The position numbers were made by a program, and so were the translations under genes. A stretch of 64,000 bases of DNA from an uncultured Angelakisella sp. (GTDB taxonomy: Bacteria > Bacillota > Clostridia > Oscillospirales > Ruminococcaceae): NCBI GenBank assembly GCA_934524965.1, contig CAKSYU010000005.1, positions 1 through 64,000 on the forward strand. Direction: 5' to 3'. Under the pieces are notes generated by a model that was given only the letters and a program-made list of their open reading frames with translations, was not told where the DNA came from and made no database searches. This document shows positions 25,650-34,098 of the stretch, piece by piece; the first letter of the stretch is position 1, and each line of letters begins with the position of its first letter.

Positions 25650-27023
25650 TTATTTCTTTTTCGCGGCGTATTCTTTTACCACCGTCACCAGCTCCTCGGC
25701 GGAGGGAATGAGGGAGATAAATTTGGGTTCGCCGTCAATGGTCATAGTGGGCAGATTCTTCAGCCCCATCTTGACATAACGGGGGATATCCTCCTTGACG
25801 CAGTACTTGTAGATACGGTACTCGGCGATATCCTTGATCTGCTCGTACACGTCCTCTACCGCGGCGCGCATATAGAAGCAGGCGGCGCACTGGTCGGGGT
25901 CCAGCAGGAATAGCTCGATGATGACCTTTTCACTGTTGGCATAATCGGGGATCTCCACATGGGAGGTATCCACGACTGTCTCGTAGTTCTTTATCATTTC
26001 GCGAGCGGTTTCGGTGTGCTTGATCGCCTGTACGCAGGAAACGGTATTTTCGATCGGTGTCGCGTAGGGCATATCACAGCCGGGGGCGATGATGAAGTTG
26101 CCGTCGGAGACCGCGCGCAGCGAGTCGATCAGGTCAACGACCGATTTCATGTTATCCTGCTGATTGCCGAACAGCATGGTGGTGGTCAGCGGGATATTGC
26201 CGCCGATGGCAATATTGTACCGGTCGGTGATCTTTTTGGCTTCCGCCATATTGACATTCTCATCAATGGAGATGGAATCGGGTCCCATCTTACACATGAC
26301 CTCGATCTGCTTGGTGGCGTTGCCGCACACAAAGAAGGACGAGTATGCCCCGCGTGCCCGGATATAATCGAAGACCGAGCAAAAGCCATCGCTGAGCAGC
26401 TTGTCGATCATCTTGGGGGAGATCTGGGAGACCATGGGGTCAACGACCGCGATGACATCCATGCCGGCATCTAGATACATGCCTGCCATCTTGATGGCGA
26501 CCTTGGAGCAGAACGCGATAAGATCGCGGACATACTGTGCGTCGCTCATCATGTCCATAAAGATATCGGTGCCGCGCAGGTGAGAAGCCAGCGTGAACGG
26601 ACCGCAGATAAGACCGTACAGTGCCGTGGTATCGCCAAAGGCTTTCTTAACCCGCTTCATGGCTTCCAGTACGACCGGAATACGTCCGCTGGTCTCATCG
26701 GGGATACGGCAGTCACAGGGGATCCCCTTGGCGGCGCCGCTCCACGGGTGGGAGCTGACGGAGGGAGGGTTGTCATCTGCCCATTTCAGCTCACAGCCCA
26801 GGATCTCCGCCTCGATCTGCAGATCGAAAACCACAGGCTGTCCATCGGGAGTGTAGATCTTGTTGACTTCGATCAGCGCCTCGGTCAGCTTGTCGGCATC
26901 GGTCAGGACCTCGCGGGCGCTATAGCCTTTTAAGAGACCGGCATGGACGCCGGCGAAGGGGACCCACGGGATCTCGTCGGTTTTTTCGTGCCGCAGCGTT
27001 TGGAAAATCAATTCTTTGCCCAT
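25650..27023 (-). CDS. UroD-family methyltransferase fused to a thioredoxin-like domain
   Basis: This 457-residue protein starts at 27023 behind GGAGGAAAAAG. Residues 1 to about 345 form a UroD-family methyltransferase barrel. Residues about 365-457 form a thioredoxin-like domain with a CAAC motif (Cys379, Cys382) and a cis-Pro-like LPTMTIDGEP. In the barrel the zinc cysteines are kept (Cys233 in FVCGNA, Cys316 in APGCDMPY), but the usual His two residues before the first Cys is Phe231. The fusion suggests methyl transfer linked to thiol chemistry, or a thiol as acceptor. It is a single-gene unit between RACo and cobW. Function is inferred. Confidence 0.75.
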   Translation of the reverse strand: MGKELIFQTLRHEKTDEIPWVPFAGVHAGLLKGYSAREVLTDADKLTEALIEVNKIYTPDGQPVVFDLQIEAEILGCELKWADDNPPSVSSHPWSGAAKGIPCDCRIPDETSGRIPVVLEAMKRVKKAFGDTTALYGLICGPFTLASHLRGTDIFMDMMSDAQYVRDLIAFCSKVAIKMAGMYLDAGMDVIAVVDPMVSQISPKMIDKLLSDGFCSVFDYIRARGAYSSFFVCGNATKQIEVMCKMGPDSISIDENVNMAEAKKITDRYNIAIGGNIPLTTTMLFGNQQDNMKSVVDLIDSLRAVSDGNFIIAPGCDMPYATPIENTVSCVQAIKHTETAREMIKNYETVVDTSHVEIPDYANSEKVIIELFLLDPDQCAACFYMRAAVEDVYEQIKDIAEYRIYKYCVKEDIPRYVKMGLKNLPTMTIDGEPKFISLIPSAEELVTVVKEYAAKKK

Positions 27024-27114
27024 TCTTTTTCCTCCACTATTTTTGAGTAAAAACACAGGGAACAAGATATAGGCAGCCGGCTCTCCAACAGCGCGGAACC
27101 CATATCTCATTCCC

Positions 27115-27136
27115 GTAACAGTTCAGTTATGTATTC
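27115..27136. promoter_or_regulatory. Shared upstream motif, copy 1
   Basis: A 22-nt motif lying 92-113 nt before the UroD-thioredoxin start matches 19 of 22 bases of one at 30450, including an exact 13-mer CAGTTATGTATTC. It is probably a binding site for a regulator common to the demethylation genes. Confidence 0.4.
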
Positions 27137-27190
27137 GCCTATATTGTAGAACATTGTGCAAAAAAAGTAAATTAGACGAAAGTACGAAAT

Positions 27191-27225
27191 TAGGGTCAGA
27201 ACGGATCGCTCCGCTCTGACCCTTA
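27191..27225 (-). terminator. Hairpin after the corrinoid activator gene
   Basis: A stem of 9-10 bp (TAGGGTCAGA against TCTGACCCTTA) continues through an inner 4-bp stem and is followed on the minus strand by a weak AATTT. It separates the RACo gene from the UroD-thioredoxin gene. Confidence 0.55.
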
Positions 27226-27238
27226 ATATAACAGCGCG

Positions 27239-28777
27239 TTATTCGGCGGGGACAGGGAACATCATCTGGGCAATGTATTTGTCATGGAAATAGGGGCTGG
27301 AGGCAAGCTCCACCGTTTCCATGCGCTGCACCAGCCGTTCCGCCTCCTGCTGACGGTGTGCCGATTGCAGGATCTGTGCCGCACCGTTGCCTGCCGCGTT
27401 GCCGATGGCAATGGCTTTTTGGGCAAAACCGGGCGGGATCAGCCCGATGGATTCCGCGCTGGCGGGACGCAGATAGCTGCCGAAACCGCCGCACAGAATA
27501 ATGGCATCAATATCCGCGTAGGTTAGCCCCGCGGTGTGGATCAGGGTATCCATGCCGGCACGGATCGCTGCCTTTGCCAGCTGGACCTGCCGAATATCCT
27601 TTTGGGAAAGGTACACGGGGCTTTGCTCAAAGAAGAAATCTCCGCTTTCCGCCAGCTTCAGCTTGCCTTTTGCCGTAATCTTTCCGGCATTCAGCAGCGC
27701 CGCTACAGCGTCGATCAGCCCGCTGCCGCACAGTTTATCGGCAGGCAGCCCGCCGATGGTGGTATAGGTAAATTTACCGTCCTGATACTCGACCGCATTG
27801 ATGGCACCGCCGCAGGCGTTGCCGCCGCAGGAAATGCCTGCGCCCTCAAAGGCGGGACCTGCCGCGGTGGAACAGCAAAGTAATTTGCTGCCGGAGGAAA
27901 GCACCATCTCGCCGTTGGTGCCGGCATCGACCAGCAGAATATTGCCCTGCATCTGTGCCATGCCGCTGGCAAGGACACTGCAGGTAATGTCTGCACCCAC
28001 ATAGGCGGAGGCGCACTCGGGGATCCAGCAGGGGAGATGCTCAAAACCGGGCAGGGCAATATCAAAAAGTCCGCCAAAAGGCTGCTCCATGGTAAAGGGA
28101 GCGACCGAGAGCGGCGCAGGCTCAATGCCGCACAAAATGTACATCATGGTGGTATTGCCGCACATCACCAGATAGCGTACCGCCTCGGTGCCGATGTCCG
28201 CCTCGGCGCACAGGTCTTTTATCATATCGCTCAACTGTCGGCGGATCAGCGCCGACTGGGGTGCGATGGTATCGCTGTTGCAGGCAACAATACGGGAAAT
28301 AACATCGGCACCGTATGCCTGCTGGCGGTTCAGCTCGCCTTTTGCCGCCAGCGGGCGCTTTTCGGCGGGGGAAAAAAGCTGCGCCGCTACCGTTGTGGTG
28401 CCGATATCAAAGGCAACGCCATAGCCTTCGCGGTACAGCGGTGCCAAGTTTCCCTCCCATGCGGTATAGGTGTTTTCCACCACCGCGTCGGTGGTGTTCG
28501 GGAGCAGTTCCACCGTGCAGTCCCCTGCCGCGGCGGCATAGCACGCCATACGGATTCCCGCCGCCTGTTCTGCGGGGAAGATCCACTTGACCTCATTGGG
28601 AAGGGGTTTGCTGAGAGCACCTGCGGCTTTCACCTTGCACTTGCCGCAGCTTCCCTTGCCGCCGCAGGGAAAGCTGACCGAAATGCCGGCTTTTTGAATA
28701 GCGGCAAGCAGAGTCTCGCCAGGTTCCACGGAGACAGCATATTGGCGGTCGCCTTTGCGGACTGTTACGGTTGGCAT
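27239..28777 (-). CDS. Corrinoid reductive activator (RACo/RamA-like, ferredoxin-ASKHA)
   Basis: This 512-residue protein uses ATP to reduce inactive Co(II) corrinoid protein back to Co(I). A [2Fe-2S] ferredoxin domain lies at the N-terminus (Cys38, Cys44, Cys47, Cys78 in SFPCGGKGSCGKC and MACYA). It is followed by a linker and a large ASKHA ATPase domain (GVAFDIGTTTVAAQLF, LLVDAGTNGEMVL, IILCGGFGSYL). The layout is that of RACo of acetogens rather than the 4Fe-4S RamA of methanogens. It follows the PucR gene by 33 nt and should serve the corrinoid protein at 31998. Confidence 0.9.
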   Translation of the reverse strand: MPTVTVRKGDRQYAVSVEPGETLLAAIQKAGISVSFPCGGKGSCGKCKVKAAGALSKPLPNEVKWIFPAEQAAGIRMACYAAAAGDCTVELLPNTTDAVVENTYTAWEGNLAPLYREGYGVAFDIGTTTVAAQLFSPAEKRPLAAKGELNRQQAYGADVISRIVACNSDTIAPQSALIRRQLSDMIKDLCAEADIGTEAVRYLVMCGNTTMMYILCGIEPAPLSVAPFTMEQPFGGLFDIALPGFEHLPCWIPECASAYVGADITCSVLASGMAQMQGNILLVDAGTNGEMVLSSGSKLLCCSTAAGPAFEGAGISCGGNACGGAINAVEYQDGKFTYTTIGGLPADKLCGSGLIDAVAALLNAGKITAKGKLKLAESGDFFFEQSPVYLSQKDIRQVQLAKAAIRAGMDTLIHTAGLTYADIDAIILCGGFGSYLRPASAESIGLIPPGFAQKAIAIGNAAGNGAAQILQSAHRQQEAERLVQRMETVELASSPYFHDKYIAQMMFPVPAE

Positions 28778-28810
28778 GGTTTCTCCCTCTCTTTCTCCGG
28801 ATGTGCCGGC

Positions 28811-30016
28811 TTAAAAGCGGTTGGGCAGTTTATCGGAGACCTGATTGACCAAATCCGGATACAGTTCCCTGATGTGCAGCCACAGTTCCAGTATAACGCC
28901 GTCGCGGAAATTCTGCGGGTCCAGCCCCACGATTTCCTTGATGCGGCGGAAGCGGTACAACAGGGTGTTTTTATGGATATTCAGGTCATCGGCGGTCTTT
29001 TGAACGGCGCAGCTGTTGCCAAAGTAGACATTGATGGTCTCCACCAGTTCGTCCTTCAGCTCCTCACAGTGGGGGAAGTACTGGTTCAAAAAGGAGCGAA
29101 TGACCGGCTGCGGCAGCTGATAAATAAGATTGAGCAGATGCCAGTCGTTGATGGTGGTCGCGTGTGTCCGGTGAAACCGCATTGCCAGATTGACGCAGCG
29201 GTTCGCCTCCTGGAAGCTCTCGCGGTAGCCCCGCAGCGAATCCCGAATGGTGCCGATGCCAATGGTACAGGACATATTGATCTGCTCCAGCTTGGTCGTC
29301 AGAAAATCAAAGGACGCCATCATCTCGTCCCGCACATGGTTTTGGCTGAAGGTGCGCATGGGGGAGGAACTGATGCTGAACGCATAGAGATTCCGCCCAA
29401 GATAGCAGTAAAAGTTGACATGGACCCGACCGATGATATTTTGCAGGATATAGTTTTCCATAAAGGAGGCATCGGAATTGATGGCGGTGACGCCGCCCAC
29501 CCGCTTGCCGGAAATGCGGATCACCACGATTCGGGCGGAATGGTTGGCATCAATGCCGATCTCTGCGGCGGTGGATTCCAGCTCGCTCCAATCGGTATAT
29601 TCCGGGTCAAACAGGTTGACAATCCAGCCCTCGATGATGCGGCGCTTATAGACGGCGGCGTTGCCGCTGCTGGCTTTTTCTATCAGGGTCTCCAGCGTAT
29701 ATTTCAGCAGATTGATAAGGGAGCGGTCCAGCTCCTTTTTATTTTCCGGTGTGCGCAGCACGCAGATGGCGGCAACGGAATTCAGGGTATAAAGCGGGAA
29801 TGCCGCGCCGCTCCAGTAGGGCGATCGGGTGCTGTCCAGCGGTACGATCTCGCCGGAGGAAGCGGCTTTGACGGCGTCCGGTACCATGCAGCCGCGTTCT
29901 TCGGGGCGCAGGGAGGCGATCACCTCGCCCGTGGGGGCAAGAATACAGATCCGCTGCTCCAGAAGCTGAGAAGCTTCCTCCAGAATAAAGACTGCGGACT
30001 CCTTGCTGAGCGCCAT
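28811..30016 (-). CDS. PucR/CdaR family transcriptional regulator
   Basis: This regulator of about 401 residues has a variable sensor N-terminus (residues about 1-150), a GGDEF-like middle (RIVVIRISGKRVGG...), and a C-terminal PucR helix-turn-helix (KTADDLNIHKNTLLYRFRRIKEIVGLDPQNF). The start at 30016 is preferred because AGGCGGTGAT lies six bases upstream; a GTG three codons earlier falls inside that site. PucR proteins often control purine, allantoin or amine catabolism. It is divergent from the NCS1-corrinoid-mttB operon and upstream of RACo, so it is the likely master regulator of the pathway. Confidence 0.85.
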   Translation of the reverse strand: MALSKESAVFILEEASQLLEQRICILAPTGEVIASLRPEERGCMVPDAVKAASSGEIVPLDSTRSPYWSGAAFPLYTLNSVAAICVLRTPENKKELDRSLINLLKYTLETLIEKASSGNAAVYKRRIIEGWIVNLFDPEYTDWSELESTAAEIGIDANHSARIVVIRISGKRVGGVTAINSDASFMENYILQNIIGRVHVNFYCYLGRNLYAFSISSSPMRTFSQNHVRDEMMASFDFLTTKLEQINMSCTIGIGTIRDSLRGYRESFQEANRCVNLAMRFHRTHATTINDWHLLNLIYQLPQPVIRSFLNQYFPHCEELKDELVETINVYFGNSCAVQKTADDLNIHKNTLLYRFRRIKEIVGLDPQNFRDGVILELWLHIRELYPDLVNQVSDKLPNRF

Positions 30017-30577
30017 GTGGATCACCGCCTTTCTGCTATTGTACGAATGTACAAATATTTCCCGAAAGGATAGGACGACCGATCCTTTCTTTTCTTGATG
30101 CTAACAGATAATAAATGAAAAAGCAAGCATATTGCAATAAAAATGGTGTTTTATTTCTGCTGTTTATATGCATTATGTACAAACATACAATAAATAAGCA
30201 AAAATAATGTTAATAAACTGTACTTACATACAAAAACAGAATTCATGAGGAAAAATAAACGGAATTTTAACTGGAATTTGGCTGACGGTTCCTTTTTTGG
30301 CGGACTGCAAAACGCCATGGAAAGAGAAAAAACACTAAAATTATTGCAAAAATAGACGCAAGACCAGTTATTTTGCTCAAATTGGAGAGATAATTCGTTT
30401 TTTCGACCGATGACAAATCGGGAAGCCGGTTGATACAATTATGTTACCGGTTACAGAGCAGTTATGTATTCAAAATTCTGGAGGGACAAGTCTCCGGTGG
30501 CTGAACCTCCCGCAATCCAGATCCCGCAACAATCCGTTTCCTTAGCAGAACCAAATAATTGAGAGGAGTTTTTTCTA
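30017..30577. other. AT-rich divergent regulatory region
   Basis: About 560 bp, far more AT-rich than its surroundings, separates the PucR gene (-) from the NCS1 permease gene (+). I see no credible gene. It holds the shared motif at 30450-30471 and, at 30481-30513, a stem-like GGAG/CTCC segment. A long 5' leader for the permease operon is likely. Confidence 0.6.
30450..30471. promoter_or_regulatory. Shared upstream motif, copy 2
   Basis: This motif matches 27115-27136 in 19 of 22 positions and lies about 107-128 nt before the NCS1 permease start. Relative to the gene it controls, it has the opposite orientation to copy 1. Confidence 0.4.
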
Positions 30578-31960
30578 ATGGCAAGCAACGAAACCAGCGT
30601 TCAGATTGCCGAGGAGTATCCTATTGAAGTATCGGTTCCTATGGAAGCCCGTCATTACGGGTTCATAGATATGATCGCTACCTGGATCGGCGCTAACGCA
30701 AATACTTCCTCCTGGTACACCGGCGGCTGCATTGCCGCGGTAGGTGTTCTGGGCGGATTTGCAGTCATCTTTATCGCAAACCCCATTGCCTACGCTATCA
30801 TGGCACTGGTCGGCTACATGGGCTACAAGGTCGGTACCACCTCGATGGGTCTTACCCGTGCCTCCTTCGGTATCAAGGGTTCTATCCTGCCCTCGGTACT
30901 CAACGCCACCCAGTTCATCGGCTGGTGCGCCATGAATACTTACATCGCCGCCATCTCCATGAGCTATCTGTTCGAGATGATGTTCGGCTGGCCCGCCTTC
31001 GGCGCGGAAGGCTCCACCTTTACCATGGTGGTCGGCGTTCTGTTCTGTTCGGTGCTTCAGATCGGCATGACCGTCGTACAGGGCTCCAAGTCCATCAAGA
31101 TCGCGGAGCGCGTCGGCGTTATCGCACTCTTGATCCTTACTGTCTGGGAGACCTATGTAATCCTGAAGGCTTACCCGCTTTCGCAGATTTTGGCATGGCA
31201 GCCCAGCGGCGATTTCTCCATTACCTTCGGTGCCGCCATGGATATCATGGTCGCGTTCTCCTTCGGCTGGATCCCCGCCATCGCGGAATTTACCCGCTAT
31301 ACCAAGGATAAGAAATCCGCGGTCGTCGCCCCCATGATCGGCGCGAATGTAGCGCTGTTCTGGTTCGCCATCATCGGCATGTTCGGCGCTATCGCCAATT
31401 CCATTTCCACCGGTATATTCGATCCCAACGCCTCCGATCCCTCTACCGTTATGGCAAATTTGGGACTGGGCTGGGTCGCTTTCGGTGTACTTATCCTTGC
31501 TACCTGCACCACCAACTGCGTCAATATTTATTCTTCGGGCATGTCCGTTGCCAACTGTCTGCCCAAGGTAGGCGAAAAGAAGTGCCTGTACGGGACAGCC
31601 GCACTCACGGTCATCGTTTCCCTTATCCCTGTCTGGGTCGGCAGCTTTTACGATACCTTTGTTTACTTCCTGGGCTATGTCGGGCTGATCTTTGCCCCGC
31701 TACTCGCCATCATGATCATCGACTTCTATGTAGTGCAGAAGCGCGAGTATGACTGGTCCCAGTGCGCCACTGTAGGCGGTAAGTACTGGTATAAAGGCGG
31801 CGTGAACTGGATCGCAGTCGCTTCGTGGGCGATTGGTGTTGTTGCGTACTTCCTGTGCCTGAACTGGAGCCTCGTAATGAACACTATGGGCGCTATCTAC
31901 GCTACCGTGATCATCACCGCCGTGGTTTATGCCGTTCTTAATAAAATCGTCAGAAAATAA
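30578..31960 (+). CDS. NCS1 family permease (cytosine/purine/hydantoin-type)
   Basis: This 460-residue nucleobase-cation-symport-1 transporter has about twelve membrane spans. The N-terminal region (WIGANANTSSWYTGGCIAAVG) and the SMGLTRASFGIKGSILPSVLNATQFIGWCAMN segment match the family's substrate-site helices. NCS1 members import cytosine, hydantoins, allantoin, thiamine or related heterocycles, not betaines. It is the first gene of the operon with the corrinoid protein and mttB, so the methyl donor may be an N-methylated heterocycle. The ATG follows GAGAGGAG. Codon use favours highly expressed genes. Confidence 0.88.
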   Translation: MASNETSVQIAEEYPIEVSVPMEARHYGFIDMIATWIGANANTSSWYTGGCIAAVGVLGGFAVIFIANPIAYAIMALVGYMGYKVGTTSMGLTRASFGIKGSILPSVLNATQFIGWCAMNTYIAAISMSYLFEMMFGWPAFGAEGSTFTMVVGVLFCSVLQIGMTVVQGSKSIKIAERVGVIALLILTVWETYVILKAYPLSQILAWQPSGDFSITFGAAMDIMVAFSFGWIPAIAEFTRYTKDKKSAVVAPMIGANVALFWFAIIGMFGAIANSISTGIFDPNASDPSTVMANLGLGWVAFGVLILATCTTNCVNIYSSGMSVANCLPKVGEKKCLYGTAALTVIVSLIPVWVGSFYDTFVYFLGYVGLIFAPLLAIMIIDFYVVQKREYDWSQCATVGGKYWYKGGVNWIAVASWAIGVVAYFLCLNWSLVMNTMGAIYATVIITAVVYAVLNKIVRK

Positions 31961-31997
31961 AACCGATATTGTCACCGTACAATCGAAAGGAGTTATC

Positions 31998-32639
31998 ATG
32001 GACAAACTGTTAGAAAAGATCACCGCTTCCGTAATCGATACCGATGAAGGCGATGCCGCCGAGCTTGCCCAGGAAGCTTTGGATGCAGGCATCAATGTGT
32101 TCACCATCGTAGATGCCCTTACCGAAGGCATTGACGAGCTGGGCAGACAGTTCGAGAACCTGGAGTGCTTCCTTCCCGAACTGATCCTTGGCGGCAACGC
32201 GATGGAAGAAGCCATGAAGGTGCTGAATCCCGAGATCGAGAAGAATATCCAGACCGCCGAAGAGCCTATCGTTATCGTTACCGGCAACCTGCAGGGCGAT
32301 ATCCATGATATCGGCCGTGAGATCCTGTGCACCATGCTGCGCGTCGCGGGCTTTACCGTACATGACCTGGGCAACGATGTAAAGGCTGCCGATTTTATCG
32401 AGAGCGCCCAGCGCTATAATGCCGACTTCATCGGCCTGTCCTCTCTGCTTACCACCTCCCTGCCGTTCTCCAAGGACGTCATCAAGCTGCGTGATGATCT
32501 CGGTCTCAAGGCAAAGGTCATCATGGGCGGCGGTGCCGTTACCAAGGAGTATGTTGAGCAGATCGGTGCCGACGGCTATTCCGGTACGGCGGTAGAAGCA
32601 GTAGAACTTGTAAAGCGTCTTTACGCGGAAGGGAAATAA
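31998..32639 (+). CDS. Methyltransferase cognate corrinoid protein (MtbC/MttC-like)
   Basis: This 213-residue carrier binds cobalamin and shuttles methyl groups. Residues 1-88 are the helical cap (ALTEGIDELGRQFENLECFLPELILGGNAM). Residues 90-213 are the Rossmann B12 domain with DIHDIG (His103 is the lower axial cobalt ligand), the VHDLG loop, SSLLTTS and IMGGGAVTKEY. The ATG at 31998 has AAAGGAG upstream; a longer frame overlaps the permease gene. It lies 37 nt after the permease and 3 nt before mttB, so the carrier and methyltransferase are translated together. Confidence 0.94.
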   Translation: MDKLLEKITASVIDTDEGDAAELAQEALDAGINVFTIVDALTEGIDELGRQFENLECFLPELILGGNAMEEAMKVLNPEIEKNIQTAEEPIVIVTGNLQGDIHDIGREILCTMLRVAGFTVHDLGNDVKAADFIESAQRYNADFIGLSSLLTTSLPFSKDVIKLRDDLGLKAKVIMGGGAVTKEYVEQIGADGYSGTAVEAVELVKRLYAEGK

Positions 32640-32642
32640 AAT

Positions 32643-34019
32643 ATGGCAATCAATATCTTTGAGGTTTTGCGCAGAGCCGAAGACGGCGTCTACATGAAGG
32701 AAGACGAGTTCAATATGAAGCTTTACAAGACCAATAAGGCACTTGTAAAGAAATATGGCATCAAGTTTGACCGTGAAAATCCTATTCAGGAAAATGACGA
32801 GATGGCTTCCAACCTGTTCGATGCCGCCATCGAGCTGTGTCTGGAAATGGGCGGTATGTACTGCGTGGATACCAGCCGCATCATCAAGGTCTCCAAGGAA
32901 GAGATCCTGGAAGCGCTGGAGCAGGCACCCAAGGAGATGCTGCTGGGCGAGGGCAAGGATGCCCGCACCCTGCGTGCCCGCCGGATCCACGACGGTCACA
33001 AGATGACGGTCTGCGGCGGCTGCCCCGGCACCCCCCTGCCCGAGGAGCTGTTCCTGCCCATTATGATGTCCTATGCCAAGGAGCCGCTGCTGGATATTAT
33101 CATTCCCGGTTCTCTGGTCACCATCGAGGGCATGGATGTTAAGACCGGCGGACCGCTGGAGATCCGTGCCTGCCGTCAGGAGATGCTGTGGATGCGTGAG
33201 GCTCTGACCCGCTACGGTCGTCCCGGTACTCACATCTACGCTGCCGGCGAATCCTCCGCTACTGAGCTGGGCACGCTGGCAATCTGCAACGAAAAATATA
33301 TGCGCGGCACCGATTCCCACATGATCCCCGTTCTGACCGAGCTGAAGACCGATAATATCCGTCTTTCCCGTGTCATGACCGGTCTGGAGTATCCCTCTTG
33401 GACCACCTCCCTGATGGATCCCATCATCGGCGGCTTTGCCGGCGGTGCCGAGGGTGCTGCCATCGTAGGTGCCGCCGCCATCATGCTGGCGACTGCCTGC
33501 TACGGCGTTCAGATGCATTGCCTGCACGCCATTCACAATAAGTATGTTTCCGTTTCCACCCGTGAGGGTATGTGGATGGATTCTATCATCGGTCGTGCCT
33601 TCGCGGTACGCAGCCCCATCGCCATTTTTGCCGATGCGTGGACGACCTGCGGCGCCGGCACTGAGGAAGTTCTCTACGAAGCGGCGGCTCTCGCCATCGC
33701 ACAGGAACTTTCCGCCCTGAATACCGACTCTCTGGGTTCTACTAACGGCGTTTACCCCAACTGCTCCGGTCTGGAGGATCGCCTGTTTGCCGAAACGGTC
33801 GATGCCGTGTTCCACCAGGGCATGACCGAGGTAGAGGGCAATGCGATGCTCAAGAAGATCCTAGAGAAGTACGAGTACACGCTGGATGAGCCGAAGCTGG
33901 GCAAGCGCTTTGACGAGGTGTACGATGTACGCACCATCGAGCCGACCGCCGAGTGGAAGGGCATGTACGATAAGGTCAAGGCCGACCTCGCTACGATGGG
34001 CATTCAGTATCGCTTCTGA
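32643..34019 (+). CDS. MttB superfamily methyltransferase, non-pyrrolysine
   Basis: This 458-residue member of the trimethylamine methyltransferase superfamily should transfer a methyl from a quaternary or N-methylated compound to the corrinoid protein. The frame is uninterrupted, with no in-frame UAG, so it is not a pyrrolysine-type MttB. Non-pyrrolysine relatives include the glycine betaine, proline betaine, carnitine and gamma-butyrobetaine enzymes MtgB, MtpB, MtcB and MtyB. The TIM-barrel body shows the family's GG-rich stretches (GGFAGGAEGAAIVGAAAIML). The substrate cannot be assigned; the NCS1 partner is unlike the betaine systems. Confidence 0.88.
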   Translation: MAINIFEVLRRAEDGVYMKEDEFNMKLYKTNKALVKKYGIKFDRENPIQENDEMASNLFDAAIELCLEMGGMYCVDTSRIIKVSKEEILEALEQAPKEMLLGEGKDARTLRARRIHDGHKMTVCGGCPGTPLPEELFLPIMMSYAKEPLLDIIIPGSLVTIEGMDVKTGGPLEIRACRQEMLWMREALTRYGRPGTHIYAAGESSATELGTLAICNEKYMRGTDSHMIPVLTELKTDNIRLSRVMTGLEYPSWTTSLMDPIIGGFAGGAEGAAIVGAAAIMLATACYGVQMHCLHAIHNKYVSVSTREGMWMDSIIGRAFAVRSPIAIFADAWTTCGAGTEEVLYEAAALAIAQELSALNTDSLGSTNGVYPNCSGLEDRLFAETVDAVFHQGMTEVEGNAMLKKILEKYEYTLDEPKLGKRFDEVYDVRTIEPTAEWKGMYDKVKADLATMGIQYRF

Positions 34020-34040
34020 TTTACTCCCCTTCTCTTCCAT

Positions 34041-34072
34041 AAGGAGCGGCTCGGGGCTCCGGGCCGCTCCTT
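34041..34072 (+). other. Intercistronic hairpin after mttB
   Basis: A perfect 10-bp stem (AAGGAGCGGC with GCCGCTCCTT) lies 21 nt after the mttB stop. No T run follows, so it may stabilise the upstream mRNA or weaken read-through rather than terminate. Confidence 0.6.
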
Positions 34073-34098
34073 AACCCCCCCTGCCATGGAGATCACTT

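Noticed and set aside
28037-30073. 678-codon plus-strand open frame opposite RACo and PucR
   Set aside because: It is an antisense shadow crossing two recognised genes on the minus strand; no translation signals.
32643-34019. Pyrrolysine-containing MttB with PylB encoded nearby
   Set aside because: The mttB frame has no in-frame UAG, and no pylC, pylD, pylS or pylT is visible. The radical SAM protein only shares the superfamily with PylB.
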